Assembly (NCBI GenBank): GCA_963797475.1
Contig: CAWCPR010000001.1
Coordinates: 1,364,001-1,428,000 of the forward strand
Direction: 5' to 3'
DNA: 64,000 bases
Source: CAWCPR01 sp963797475
Lineage (GTDB): Bacteria; Chloroflexota; Anaerolineae; Anaerolineales; UBA4823
Shown here: positions 53,473-62,548 of the stretch, piece after piece
How the letters are laid out: every line of letters begins with the position of its first letter
Numbering within the stretch: position 1 is the stretch's first letter
Position numbers and translations under genes: made by a program
Notes under the pieces: generated by a model
What the model was told of the DNA's origin: nothing
Seen by the model: only the letters and a program-made list of their open reading frames with translations
Database searches by the model: none

Positions 53473-53504
53473 AAAAAGGGCAAGCCCGCCAGCTTGCCCT
53501 TTTT
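53473..53504 (-). terminator. Bidirectional terminator at the end of the lamin-tail gene
   Basis: Stem AAAAAGGGCAAGC/GCTTGCCCTTTTT with a 6-base loop. The T tract serves minus-strand transcripts ending at 53532 and could also stop plus-strand read-through. Confidence 0.85.
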
Positions 53505-53531
53505 GGATGTTCATTTCAGGTGAATTCTAAA

Positions 53532-56480
53532 TCAAGGGGGAGTCAGGTCAACTTCTCCAGGTCCAGGAGTAGGCTGGTCATACCAATCGCCGGCAGTGTC
53601 GCTGTCTTGATCAGCCGGTCTGCGCTCGAGCGAATGCCCGCGAGCCACAAGCGGCGCGGCTGGGTCGAATGCCCAGGTCGAACCACCCCACGAAAGCGCA
53701 TCGACCAATTCATCTGCGTCATTCAGAAGAAGCACCTCGTCAGCCTGGACGAAAAGGTTCAAAACCCCCGTTGCCCAACTCGGATAATCTCTCATGTCCG
53801 GAACTGATGCAGTTGTACTCACCATTTCAAAATCTGGCAGTACACCATAAGTTGATAAAAACACATCGGCCTGGTGAGCGACAACAATCACTTGACCGGC
53901 AGCGATCGACGCACCTGCGGGGAATTGCAACATACCTTCAATATAGCCTTGGGTCTCCTCGTCTCCAATCTTATACTCGCTCAAATCCACATCGGCGTCT
54001 CCTGCATTGTAGACCTCGATCCACTCTCCTTCAGTCAAGTTGGATTCTGGGTAATATAAAACTTCGCTGATCAGTAATCTCCCTACCGGAATTGGAGACT
54101 GCGTGGGGGTCTGTGTGCAGGTCCCGGTTTGGGTTGGCGTGCTTGTTTCCATGGGCGTTGGTGTGAAAGTCGGGGTGCTCGTTGGCGTAGGAGTACCTGT
54201 CATTGTTGGCGTGCTGGTCATGGTAGGTGTGGAAGTCGCAGGTGGGATGCGAACACTCCCAGGCGCCGGGCTTGACTGGTCCACCCAATCCGTAGACCCA
54301 TCCGTATCCCGGTAAGCAGGGTAGCGTTCGATCGAATGTCCTTCCCCAACCAGTGGAACTGGCGGCGAAAACGCCCAGGCGCTATCCCCCCAAGATACTG
54401 CGTCCACAGGCAAGTCAGCACCGTCCAAGAGCAAAACTTCATCTCCCGTGTTGCTCAGGTTGACACTTCCGCCAGCCCAATCCCGGTAGGCTAACATATC
54501 CGCGACCCCCGTGTCGGTAGCGCTGTATTCATAATCCGGATTCACCCCAAAAACGGCATGGAACGCATTGGCCGAGTTCGCTACCACCACCGTCTGGCCT
54601 GCTGCAATTGTCGCCCCTGGTGGAAATGCAGCCATCCCCTCGCCTCCACCCTGTGTCTCCTCATCACCAAGCTTGTATACCGCCAGCGATACAGCTTGCT
54701 CGCCGGCATTATAGATCTCGATCCACTCCGCCGCCGGGTCTACTCCTGGAGGGTCATATCCGACTTCGCTGATCAACAACCGCGCCACAACTGTCGGTGT
54801 GGGTGTCAGCGTAATGGTCGGCGTGTGGGTTTGAGTGCCAGTTGATGTGGCTGTTAGGCTGGGGGTCGAGGTCGTTGTTGGAGACGGTGTGTTTGTGCGA
54901 GTTGGCGTCGCGGTTTTTGTCGAGGTAGGAGTAGAGGTGCCAGTTGAGGTAGGAGTCCCGGTCCCTGTAGGTGTGTTCGGCATCGTGGGCGTAGAAGTTG
55001 CTGGTGGGGTGCGCACACTTCCTGGAGCGGGGATCGCCTGATCGACCCAATCCAAAGCGCTGTCCGTATCCCGGTATGCAGGGTAACGTTCGATCGAATG
55101 CCCTTCCCCGGCTCCAGCCACTGGCGGAGAAAACGCCCAGGAACTGTTCCCCCATGAAACAGCATCGATCAGCGCGTCGTCGCTATCCAACAGGAGCACC
55201 TCGTCGCCGCTGTTTCCCAGGTTCACGCTGCCCCCACCCCAAACGTGGTACGGGAGCATATCCGGCACAGCAGGCTCTGAGGCGCTGAACTCGTAATCCG
55301 GGTACACCCCGAATGTCGCAAAATAAGCGCCGGCCGAATTTGCGACGACAATTATCTGGCCGGCGGCAATCGTCGCGCCGGCTGGGAATAAAGCCATCCC
55401 CTCGCCACCCCCAAAAGTCTCCTCATCCCCAAGCTTACACGATTCCAAAGAAAGCCCCTGCATGCCAGTATTATAGATCTCTACCCATTCTCCGCCAGGA
55501 TCGACGCCAGGTGGATCGTACCCAACCTCGCTGATCAACAGCAGCATGGGTTGTTTAGGTGTCGGGGAAAAGAACGCTGTCTCGGTCGGTGTTGGTGTTA
55601 CTGTGGGCGCGGGAGTGGGAGTGCCAGTCTGCGTCGCCGTCGGGCTGGGAGTAAAAGTAGCCGTCGGTGTTCTGGTGGAGGTTGGCGTCGGCGTGCTCGT
55701 CTGGGTGGGCGTAGGTGTAGGTGTGCTGATATCGACGATCCATGGTTTTGGATCTGGCTGCTCAATCCAATCCGCTGCGCTGTCGGTATCGATATAGGCG
55801 AACCGGCGTTCGAGTGAATGGCCGGCTTCGACTTTGTTTGCAGAAGGATCAAAGGCATAAGTGGAGCTGCCCCAGGATAATACATCCAGGATCTCATCTG
55901 TAGATCCAAGCAGCAGGACCTCGTCGCCTGAATTGTCGAATTCCACAGATCCTCTTCCCCAATTCGCATATTTCGACAACGTATACACTGAGGGATCCGT
56001 TTCGCGCATTTCGTAGTCCGGATTTTGACCGTAAAGCTGGAAAAATACCATCGCCTTAGATGCGATCACGATCGCCTGTCCGGATGCCAGGGATGCGCCT
56101 TTGGGGAATTGCAGCATGCCTTCACCAGCCCCGGGGGTTTCCTCGTCACCGAGTTTCACACCGGAAAGATCGTAAGCCCCACTGCCTGGGTTATAAAGCT
56201 CCACCCATTCTGCGTCGGGCTCCAATCCTGCCGGGCGGTAGAGCACCTCACTGATTAAAATCTTTGGAGGCAAAGGAGTTGCGGTTGGGGTTGCCGAAGC
56301 TGTTGGAGTTGCCGTGGAGGCCGGCCCTCCTCGGACGATATAGGGGAGAAAATTTTTTTCAAAGAGCAGACCGGATCCAAGTGCCACTGAGAAGGTAGCC
56401 ATGACAGAAGCCAAAAGGATCCCGCAGAATGCAAGGGAAACCGTACCGAGCCATTTTCTTGTCGCAGACGATGTGGGCAT
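53532..56480 (-). CDS. Secreted protein with four lamin-tail domains joined by Pro/Thr linkers
   Basis: I start at the ATG at 56480, with GAGGAG upstream (982 residues). A membrane segment (about 10-32) is followed by NFLPYIVRGG and a short linker. Four lamin-tail (LTD) domains follow at about 75-245, 315-490, 565-745 and 800-975. Each has ISEVGYDPPGVDP-EWVEIYN, LGDEET-G-GEGM, FPAGATIAAGQ and a final GHSIERYPAYRDTDSA. The three Pro/Thr linkers are 55-80 residues. LTD domains occur in many bacterial surface proteins and nucleases and may bind DNA or other polymers. The neighbouring nuclease gene (56575-58386) lies upstream on the same strand with a gap of 94 bases. Confidence 0.85.
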   Translation of the reverse strand: MPTSSATRKWLGTVSLAFCGILLASVMATFSVALGSGLLFEKNFLPYIVRGGPASTATPTASATPTATPLPPKILISEVLYRPAGLEPDAEWVELYNPGSGAYDLSGVKLGDEETPGAGEGMLQFPKGASLASGQAIVIASKAMVFFQLYGQNPDYEMRETDPSVYTLSKYANWGRGSVEFDNSGDEVLLLGSTDEILDVLSWGSSTYAFDPSANKVEAGHSLERRFAYIDTDSAADWIEQPDPKPWIVDISTPTPTPTQTSTPTPTSTRTPTATFTPSPTATQTGTPTPAPTVTPTPTETAFFSPTPKQPMLLLISEVGYDPPGVDPGGEWVEIYNTGMQGLSLESCKLGDEETFGGGEGMALFPAGATIAAGQIIVVANSAGAYFATFGVYPDYEFSASEPAVPDMLPYHVWGGGSVNLGNSGDEVLLLDSDDALIDAVSWGNSSWAFSPPVAGAGEGHSIERYPAYRDTDSALDWVDQAIPAPGSVRTPPATSTPTMPNTPTGTGTPTSTGTSTPTSTKTATPTRTNTPSPTTTSTPSLTATSTGTQTHTPTITLTPTPTVVARLLISEVGYDPPGVDPAAEWIEIYNAGEQAVSLAVYKLGDEETQGGGEGMAAFPPGATIAAGQTVVVANSANAFHAVFGVNPDYEYSATDTGVADMLAYRDWAGGSVNLSNTGDEVLLLDGADLPVDAVSWGDSAWAFSPPVPLVGEGHSIERYPAYRDTDGSTDWVDQSSPAPGSVRIPPATSTPTMTSTPTMTGTPTPTSTPTFTPTPMETSTPTQTGTCTQTPTQSPIPVGRLLISEVLYYPESNLTEGEWIEVYNAGDADVDLSEYKIGDEETQGYIEGMLQFPAGASIAAGQVIVVAHQADVFLSTYGVLPDFEMVSTTASVPDMRDYPSWATGVLNLFVQADEVLLLNDADELVDALSWGGSTWAFDPAAPLVARGHSLERRPADQDSDTAGDWYDQPTPGPGEVDLTPP
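54070..55740 (-). repeat. Pro/Thr linkers and duplicated LTD domains 2 and 3
   Basis: LTD domains 2 and 3 and their linkers are highly alike in DNA: the GGTCATATCCGACTTCGCTG region and many linker units recur about 750 bases apart. This suggests duplication of one domain-plus-linker unit. Confidence 0.7.
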
Positions 56481-56574
56481 CTGGCTCCTCAAATCACAAC
56501 TTCAATGAAGTAATTTCACCGCAATCCCTTACAGGCCGCGACCAGATCATTGGCGATCATTAAGCTGGCCAGGC

Positions 56575-58386
56575 TCATGGGAAATCCACCAATGGTAGAA
56601 ATAACCTGTGATCGAGGTAATTCAATAGAACTGTCACCGGATCGTGGTCGGAACTACGGATGGGCAAATCCGCCTGAATTAAATAATTCGGCGGGTAATC
56701 GCTGTTGTAATGGAAAATCTGGATCGCCGCAGGGGATAATGGAGATTTCAGGTTCACGAGGATATGGTCCAAGACTTGCGAAACTCCTTGATAGACATAA
56801 GTATACTGCTTTGGTTTCGGAACCCAACTTAACAGATCTATTAAGCCAGCCTGGGAAACGATCTGCAGCGGAATTGAGGACGAATAATCGTTCATGTCTC
56901 CCAAGAGGATCAGGTTTGCCTCGGGATAACGAGCCTGCAGATCTTGTGTTAATTGCGCCAGGAATTTTGCCTGTTCAATACGGCGCGGAAGCGTGAATTG
57001 AACGGTTGAGTTATCTTCAGACTTGGACTTTAGATGAACAACAATCAGTAAGATCTCGGCCATATCCTGCACTGATTTGATGCCAGTTGCACAACCTGTA
57101 ACACATGCACAGAAATGGGCGACAAGCGGCGGGCGTGAGAAGAGGCGATTGCCATCCGGGATCCCATCTCCATTACGATCGCATGTAATGACATTTTGCG
57201 GTGAATAGAGATCGTGGTTTCCATCCGGTCCCAGACCATCTACCAAATCTGTGCAGCCCTGGCGTACCTGGTGATCTAGAAGGGTCATACGATCCGGACG
57301 GTAAATGAAGGCGGTATCCAACCCGCGCTTATCTGGCCCTTCTTCCAAAACGGCGAAATAATCTGTCTGAATCTCAGATCGATCCACCAAAGCCTGTAAG
57401 ACGGCGATATTTTCAACTTCTTGAAGAACCAATATGTCCGGCTCACCCATAACTTCGCGTATTAAAATTGCGCGTTTTCGCAACCGGCGTTGGTATTCTG
57501 TTGGAGATAAAATCGAGTCATCCGTCAGCGGGTCATCCTCTGTGTCGAACAAATTCGCCAGATTAAAACTCCCGATTACAATCCCCTGACCTTTGATAGA
57601 AAGGTCTCCATTTTCTGCTCCAGAAATCACTGCAGGCGCTTCGACCAGTTGAAGACAATAAATTCCAAAAGAGTAGTCAAGCGCGCCACGCAGGTTTGAG
57701 ATGCGATCCCCTACCTTGACTTTCGGGGTGATTTCAGCCAGCCCACCATCATCAACACACACGATCTCACCAGTACCTGATGGGTCATCCTGGAACACCC
57801 GCGAGATACCCATGTTCACATTGATTACCCAGCTCCGGTCGTCAGCATCCGTTGGACCCACCGTAATGGCATTATCCATACGAACATACATCCCCTCAAT
57901 ACTTTCGAAATAATTCCGGGATTCAGATGGATCGAACGGCGGTGTTAAATCAACCGGTGTGGGAAGAAGATTGCCAGATGAGATCAGCCTGACATCGCCG
58001 GGGGACGAATTTATTTCGGTAAGTCCATAATACTCTTGAACAACCCCCAATACTTCGACCAGATCCCCTGGTGAGACCACATCCTTTCGTTCATTCAGAT
58101 AGACAAAGATGCCATCCGATGTGGTTGGATCGCCATCACAGAGATCGGCTTGCATGAAAAAACCGCGATTTGCTGTGTCATCCAAATCTGCAAAAACAAC
58201 GCCACGCGCATAGACGGTTTCACCCAAATGAGGCGAGCTAAGGTCATTCCCCTGGATGTTACAAATCGGGATAAAGGAAGTTAATCCTTGAGAACCGCGA
58301 CTCGACGCGCTTCCAAAGGAACTAAACAGAAAAGCCAACAGCGCCAAGAAGTGAGATAAATTCACTTCAACTTTGCTAAAGACCAC
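56575..58386 (-). CDS. Extracellular endonuclease/exonuclease/phosphatase-family nuclease
   Basis: The protein has 603 residues from a GTG start with GGAGG upstream. A signal peptide (about 8-30) is followed by two OB-fold-like regions (about 45-250; ARGVVFADLDDTANRGFFMQ and VGDRISNLRGALDYSFG), as in ExeM/NucH-type secreted nucleases. The EEP domain is at about 270-590: IGSFNLANLFD, ILVLQEVENIA, IVVHLKSKSED, LLGDMNDYSS and SDHDPVTVLL, which hold the metal-binding and catalytic residues. The C-terminus is HRLFLPLVDFP. It likely degrades extracellular DNA for nutrient use or biofilm turnover. Confidence 0.9.
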   Translation of the reverse strand: MVFSKVEVNLSHFLALLAFLFSSFGSASSRGSQGLTSFIPICNIQGNDLSSPHLGETVYARGVVFADLDDTANRGFFMQADLCDGDPTTSDGIFVYLNERKDVVSPGDLVEVLGVVQEYYGLTEINSSPGDVRLISSGNLLPTPVDLTPPFDPSESRNYFESIEGMYVRMDNAITVGPTDADDRSWVINVNMGISRVFQDDPSGTGEIVCVDDGGLAEITPKVKVGDRISNLRGALDYSFGIYCLQLVEAPAVISGAENGDLSIKGQGIVIGSFNLANLFDTEDDPLTDDSILSPTEYQRRLRKRAILIREVMGEPDILVLQEVENIAVLQALVDRSEIQTDYFAVLEEGPDKRGLDTAFIYRPDRMTLLDHQVRQGCTDLVDGLGPDGNHDLYSPQNVITCDRNGDGIPDGNRLFSRPPLVAHFCACVTGCATGIKSVQDMAEILLIVVHLKSKSEDNSTVQFTLPRRIEQAKFLAQLTQDLQARYPEANLILLGDMNDYSSSIPLQIVSQAGLIDLLSWVPKPKQYTYVYQGVSQVLDHILVNLKSPLSPAAIQIFHYNSDYPPNYLIQADLPIRSSDHDPVTVLLNYLDHRLFLPLVDFP

Positions 58387-58539
58387 AATTGGTCCTCCAA
58401 TGAGTATTCAATTTACATGGCAACCATTTTCTGATTACATTCTACAGAGATTCATTGCTGAGGTCAAGCAGAAGTTTCACGAAACTCAACTTGCCAAATT
58501 TTTCTAACGAACTCTTCATCCGAACAGGCTTACCTTTCT

Positions 58540-58568
58540 TTGACATTTCCCAACCCGCAAGGTATAAT
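58540..58568 (+). promoter_or_regulatory. Consensus promoter of the S1-domain gene
   Basis: TTGACA (58540-58545), 17-base spacer, TATAAT (58563-58568): a perfect match at both hexamers, so expression should be strong. Confidence 0.85.
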
Positions 58569-58657
58569 CCACTTTCGCGAGAATTCTTTTCTTGCCCTAA
58601 TTGCTATTCATTCGCCCATTATGGCGTATTGGAAATCCTACATTGGAGAGAAATGCT

Positions 58658-59434
58658 ATGGATACAAAGACCTTAGCAACCACAGAGGCCACCGAATCCC
58701 AAGAAATCAAAAACCTTAATGATATCCAACGGAAGATGCATTTTACAGGTACGGTGACGAAAACGACACTCGCTGGCGCTGTGGTTGATATCGGATTAGA
58801 CACACCTGGTGTCGTGCACATTTCCCAACTGCAAAGCGGTTCGGTCAATCGCGTCGAAGATGTTATCCACCCCGGTCAAACGGTAGATGTATGGGTTCGG
58901 CGTGTTTTCCCAAAAAAGAACCGTATCGAACTGACCATGATTGAACCCCTGGCGTTGGAATGGCGTGAATTAACCAAGGATATGGTGGTCAAAGGCAAAG
59001 TCACACGGATTGAGAAATTTGGGGTCTTCGTGGATATTGGCGCGGAACGACCCGGTTTGGTGCATATCAGCGAGATGACTCATGGCTACATCAAGAGCCC
59101 CAATGAAATTGTCAAAGAAGGCGACGAGATCGAGGTCCAGGTTTTGAGTGTAAACCGCCATAAGAAACAAATTAAGTTGAGTATGAAGACCCTGGAAGAA
59201 AAGCCAGTAAAAATCATTAAAGAAGTACAGCAGCCAAAACCCAATGAGGAGCCGGCCAAAGAAGAAGCTGTCCCAACCGCAATGGAAATGGCTTTGCGTG
59301 AGGCAATGGAGCGTTCTCAAACCCACGAAGAAGAGGAAGTAAAAACGAGTAAGAACAAGCGCAAATCTTCAAATGATGAGATCGAGAAAATTTTAACACG
59401 CACCTTGCAGCACAAGGTTCGCACCGGCAAATAA
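58658..59434 (+). CDS. Protein with two S1 RNA-binding domains
   Basis: I start at the ATG at 58658, preceded by GGAGAG (258 residues). Two S1 domains are at about 20-95 (GTVTKTTLAGAVVDIGLDTPGVVH) and 105-180 (GKVTRIEKFGVFVDIGAERPG, VHISEMTHGY). The C-terminal 75 residues are Lys/Glu rich. It resembles short S1-repeat proteins seen in bacteria that may stand in for ribosomal protein S1 or act as RNA chaperones. A consensus promoter and a bidirectional terminator frame it as a single-gene unit. Confidence 0.85.
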   Translation: MDTKTLATTEATESQEIKNLNDIQRKMHFTGTVTKTTLAGAVVDIGLDTPGVVHISQLQSGSVNRVEDVIHPGQTVDVWVRRVFPKKNRIELTMIEPLALEWRELTKDMVVKGKVTRIEKFGVFVDIGAERPGLVHISEMTHGYIKSPNEIVKEGDEIEVQVLSVNRHKKQIKLSMKTLEEKPVKIIKEVQQPKPNEEPAKEEAVPTAMEMALREAMERSQTHEEEEVKTSKNKRKSSNDEIEKILTRTLQHKVRTGK

Positions 59435-59460
59435 AATCCATCTCCCATAAACTTAAAATA

Positions 59461-59498
59461 AATGCACCCCGCCAGTTCATATCGCGGGGTGCATTTTT
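59461..59498. terminator. Bidirectional terminator between S1-domain and Wzc-like genes
   Basis: Perfect 12-base stem AATGCACCCCGC/GCGGGGTGCATT, 11-base loop, five T on the plus strand and A on the other side, between convergent genes. Confidence 0.9.
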
Positions 59499-59538
59499 AA
59501 ATAATGAAAAAGGTGGGGTAAAACTCGCACCGAAATCG

Positions 59539-61209
59539 CTATGTGGATCCGGAGGGCATCCGGGTTTTCTGCTTACTTTCTTTAGAAGTTCTCCCATTTC
59601 GCTTAAGGATGTTCCCTTTACCCTTAAGTTTGCCCTGTTCTTGCCTATTATTTGATTCCGGGGTATTGTAATAATAGGATGATGAGTAGAAGTATCCTCC
59701 ATAGGTGGAGACATCTCTGCGCGAGACGTTATTCAGAGCTACTCCAACGACATATGCCCCGGATCGATCGATTTGATCCTTCATCGCCCGTACCATGTCT
59801 TGCGAGGTTCGCCCAGGTTGAACTACCAACAAGATTCCATCAACTTTCGACGCCAGTAGCGATGTATCTGCAAAGATAAACGGCGGCGCATCGATGATGA
59901 CAATATCGGCCACCTCGCGTAAATCGGAAATAACTTGAGACATTTTTCTAGAACCCAATAATTCGGCCGGGTTCGGTGGAGGTGCGCCCGCGGTAATCAC
60001 GCCAATCTGGAAATCATCTCCCCAATAATGAATTGCGTCGAAAACATTCAGCCGGCCCCTGAGTAAATCGCTCATTGCGAAATGGGCTGAAATATCCAGG
60101 ACTTCGTGGATCTTGGGGCGCCGCAAATCTGCATCGACTAAAACCACCTTTTTATCTGCGTGTGACATTGCGATAGCAAGGTTCACTGCTACTGTAGTCT
60201 TGCCTTCGGATGCATCTGCGCTTGAAACTAATAAGGTCCGGATAGGTTTATTGGCATCACTGAGCTCTAGGTTCGTTCGCAGGGAGCGGAATGCGTCCGC
60301 AATCGGCGAACGAGGATGCTTGGACACGTAGCTCCAAGTCTGTTCGTCATCGTCCATTCGTGAGATCACACCAATAATAGGCTGTTTCAGAATGCGCTTG
60401 ACATCATCGCTTGTTTTTACGGTGTTATCGAGAAATTCAATTCCGAACGCCGCGCCCGCAGAAATAATCAAGCCAATGGCTGCGGAGAGCACAATCGTAA
60501 TCATCTTATTGGGGCCAATAGGCGTGGAAGGGACTTGAGCAGTTTCGAGGACACTCAATGAGTTTGATGCACCTCCTTGAGTATTTGCCAACAAACCAGC
60601 ATAATTACCTTGCAGGGTACCTAATTTAGCTTGTAAAACGTTAATCTGATTCTGGGTATCCGCGATTTGGCGGGCGCTGTTCAGCCCTCCCAGTTGATCC
60701 TGTAATTTTCTTATCTCATCTGAGGTTTCCTGGATCTGTTCCTGGAGTGAGTCCAGTTGGCTATTAATAAAATCCATGCGCGCCTGGTCTTGCTGTGACC
60801 CGGTAGGGCTTTGTAAGATCAATTGGTTGGCCAATTCATTCGCCACTACCTGGGCACGCACCGGATCAATGTCGGTTACATCTATCTCGATATTTTGACT
60901 GTTCGGGATCGCGCGTGCAAAATAAACCGGTAACCAATTCAACTTCAAAGCTTCCATCGTAGCGTTTCTCACCGGTTCACGGTTGGCGATATCGGCATAG
61001 GATGCCGCCAATTGTCCCGCTAAATAGAATTCGCCCTGGGTTGGGTTAGGATCCTCGATTGCTCGTCCAATGATTAATGTTGTTTGGGCCTGGTAGATGG
61101 GCGGCTGTCGACGGGTTACAATAAAACTCGAAATGGCGGCTAACAAGGTTGCAGAGACTAACAACCACCACCATTTGCGTATTGGGTAAATGTATGCACT
61201 GAGTTCCAT
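59539..61209 (-). CDS. Wzc-like polysaccharide co-polymerase and BY-kinase
   Basis: The protein has 556 residues. A Wzz-type domain is flanked by helices at about 15-33 and 240-262; the outer part is coiled-coil rich (QLDSLQEQIQETSDEI). The kinase domain (about 320-490) has Walker A SSADASEGKTTVAVN, Walker A' VVLVDADLRRPKIHE and Walker B VIIDAPPF. A Tyr-rich stretch, YGGYFYSSSYYYN, follows, then a basic tail of about 40 residues. BY-kinases control chain length and export of capsular and exopolysaccharides by cycling Tyr phosphorylation. It is the gene nearest to a GT4 and a GT39-like gene on the same strand. Confidence 0.9.
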   Translation of the reverse strand: MELSAYIYPIRKWWWLLVSATLLAAISSFIVTRRQPPIYQAQTTLIIGRAIEDPNPTQGEFYLAGQLAASYADIANREPVRNATMEALKLNWLPVYFARAIPNSQNIEIDVTDIDPVRAQVVANELANQLILQSPTGSQQDQARMDFINSQLDSLQEQIQETSDEIRKLQDQLGGLNSARQIADTQNQINVLQAKLGTLQGNYAGLLANTQGGASNSLSVLETAQVPSTPIGPNKMITIVLSAAIGLIISAGAAFGIEFLDNTVKTSDDVKRILKQPIIGVISRMDDDEQTWSYVSKHPRSPIADAFRSLRTNLELSDANKPIRTLLVSSADASEGKTTVAVNLAIAMSHADKKVVLVDADLRRPKIHEVLDISAHFAMSDLLRGRLNVFDAIHYWGDDFQIGVITAGAPPPNPAELLGSRKMSQVISDLREVADIVIIDAPPFIFADTSLLASKVDGILLVVQPGRTSQDMVRAMKDQIDRSGAYVVGVALNNVSRRDVSTYGGYFYSSSYYYNTPESNNRQEQGKLKGKGNILKRNGRTSKESKQKTRMPSGST

Positions 61210-61290
61210 AAGTTTACTCGCAATCCTAAAAATCTAAGTTAATTGTATCAACATTCAACAGAAAGTGATGAAAAGATTATTAATACCTTG

Positions 61291-62541
61291 TTAGACTTGC
61301 AATTTCTGTTCAGATACGATCTGATCGTAAATACTCACTAATTGGTAAACGATCTTATTCCAATCATGATGGGACGTAACGTAATCTCGTCCATATTGAC
61401 CCATACGCTTACACCGTTCCGGATCATCAAGCAATTCAATGACTTTTTCTGCAAATTCATACGGTTCGTCAGCGACCATCAAATCTACTGCTGGTTTTAC
61501 ATCCAGTGATGACACAGCCTGTGAAGATGAGATCACCGGTGTGCCGCAAGCCATCGCCTCCAGAACCTTATTTTGGATGCCCGCTCCATAGGTGATGGGC
61601 GTTGCAGCGGCAGACGCTCTGAGTAAATACGGGCGGATATCTTCAACCGTTCCAGTTACCGTTATTGCCTGGTTTTCTGAGAGCGCAACGATCTCTCGGG
61701 GCGGGTCTTTCCCAACAATCCACAGCTTCACATCCTCCCGCCGCGACCAGATCAGAGGCATAATGTTTTTCACCAAATGCAAAGTCATGGTCACATTGGC
61801 ATGATAACTCATCTTGCCGCTTACGACTAAAGTTGCCGGCTCCCGGACGAACCTCGTATCCTCATGAAAGTAATCCAGATCGACGCCATTCGGTAAAACG
61901 GATATTTTCTGAGCAACCTTATGGTTTTCGCCGCCCGGTGGTAATGAAGCGAAGGCTTCTTTATCAACGCGGGAGGTAACCAGCACCTGGTCAAATTGAG
62001 TCACCAGCCAGCTCTCAAATTTCTCGGTTCTGGACAATTCAAAACGAGTAAGCCAGCGCGATAAGCCCTTTTTGCTTTGCTTGGAAGCCTGTCGAAACAA
62101 ATACGAGATACAATCGACGCTATCCCAAACAATGGGAACCGCTGCTTTGGGGCAAGCTTGAGATTTAAGAGCCAGTCCATATCGTGCGCCTCGCAGGTGC
62201 TCTACATGGACGATGTCGAACTTCTCATCCTTTGCTTGGTCGTCAAGGATTGTTCGAGCCTTCTTTGCAAGTGCAGGATGCCAGCTATAAACGGCCTGCA
62301 GGGGAACTGAACCCGGCAGTGCGGTCAAAGTATTATAAAAAGAACGCCAGGCCGGCAAATCACAAGTATAAACGTCGTGACATATTGCCTTTAATTTCTC
62401 AATATCTTTCTCCTCTTTCTCACTTGATTTAGGGGCTATTACGGTGACTTGATGACCCTTCATCGCCAAAAACCGGATCAGGTTGTACGAGCGCACCCGG
62501 ATTAAGTTCGGAACATACGGGACAACGAAAAGGATATTCAT
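61291..62541 (-). CDS. GT4 family glycosyltransferase
   Basis: The protein has 416 residues. It begins MNILFVVPYVPNLIRVRSYNL, and the donor half holds SVLPNGVDLDYF, VVSGKMSYHANVTMTLHLV, KLWIVGKDPP and PITYGAGIQNKVLEAMACGTPVI. It is typical of enzymes that add a sugar to lipid-linked glycans. It sits 81 bases from the Wzc-like gene. Confidence 0.9.
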   Translation of the reverse strand: MNILFVVPYVPNLIRVRSYNLIRFLAMKGHQVTVIAPKSSEKEEKDIEKLKAICHDVYTCDLPAWRSFYNTLTALPGSVPLQAVYSWHPALAKKARTILDDQAKDEKFDIVHVEHLRGARYGLALKSQACPKAAVPIVWDSVDCISYLFRQASKQSKKGLSRWLTRFELSRTEKFESWLVTQFDQVLVTSRVDKEAFASLPPGGENHKVAQKISVLPNGVDLDYFHEDTRFVREPATLVVSGKMSYHANVTMTLHLVKNIMPLIWSRREDVKLWIVGKDPPREIVALSENQAITVTGTVEDIRPYLLRASAAATPITYGAGIQNKVLEAMACGTPVISSSQAVSSLDVKPAVDLMVADEPYEFAEKVIELLDDPERCKRMGQYGRDYVTSHHDWNKIVYQLVSIYDQIVSEQKLQV

Positions 62542-62548
62542 ATACCGG

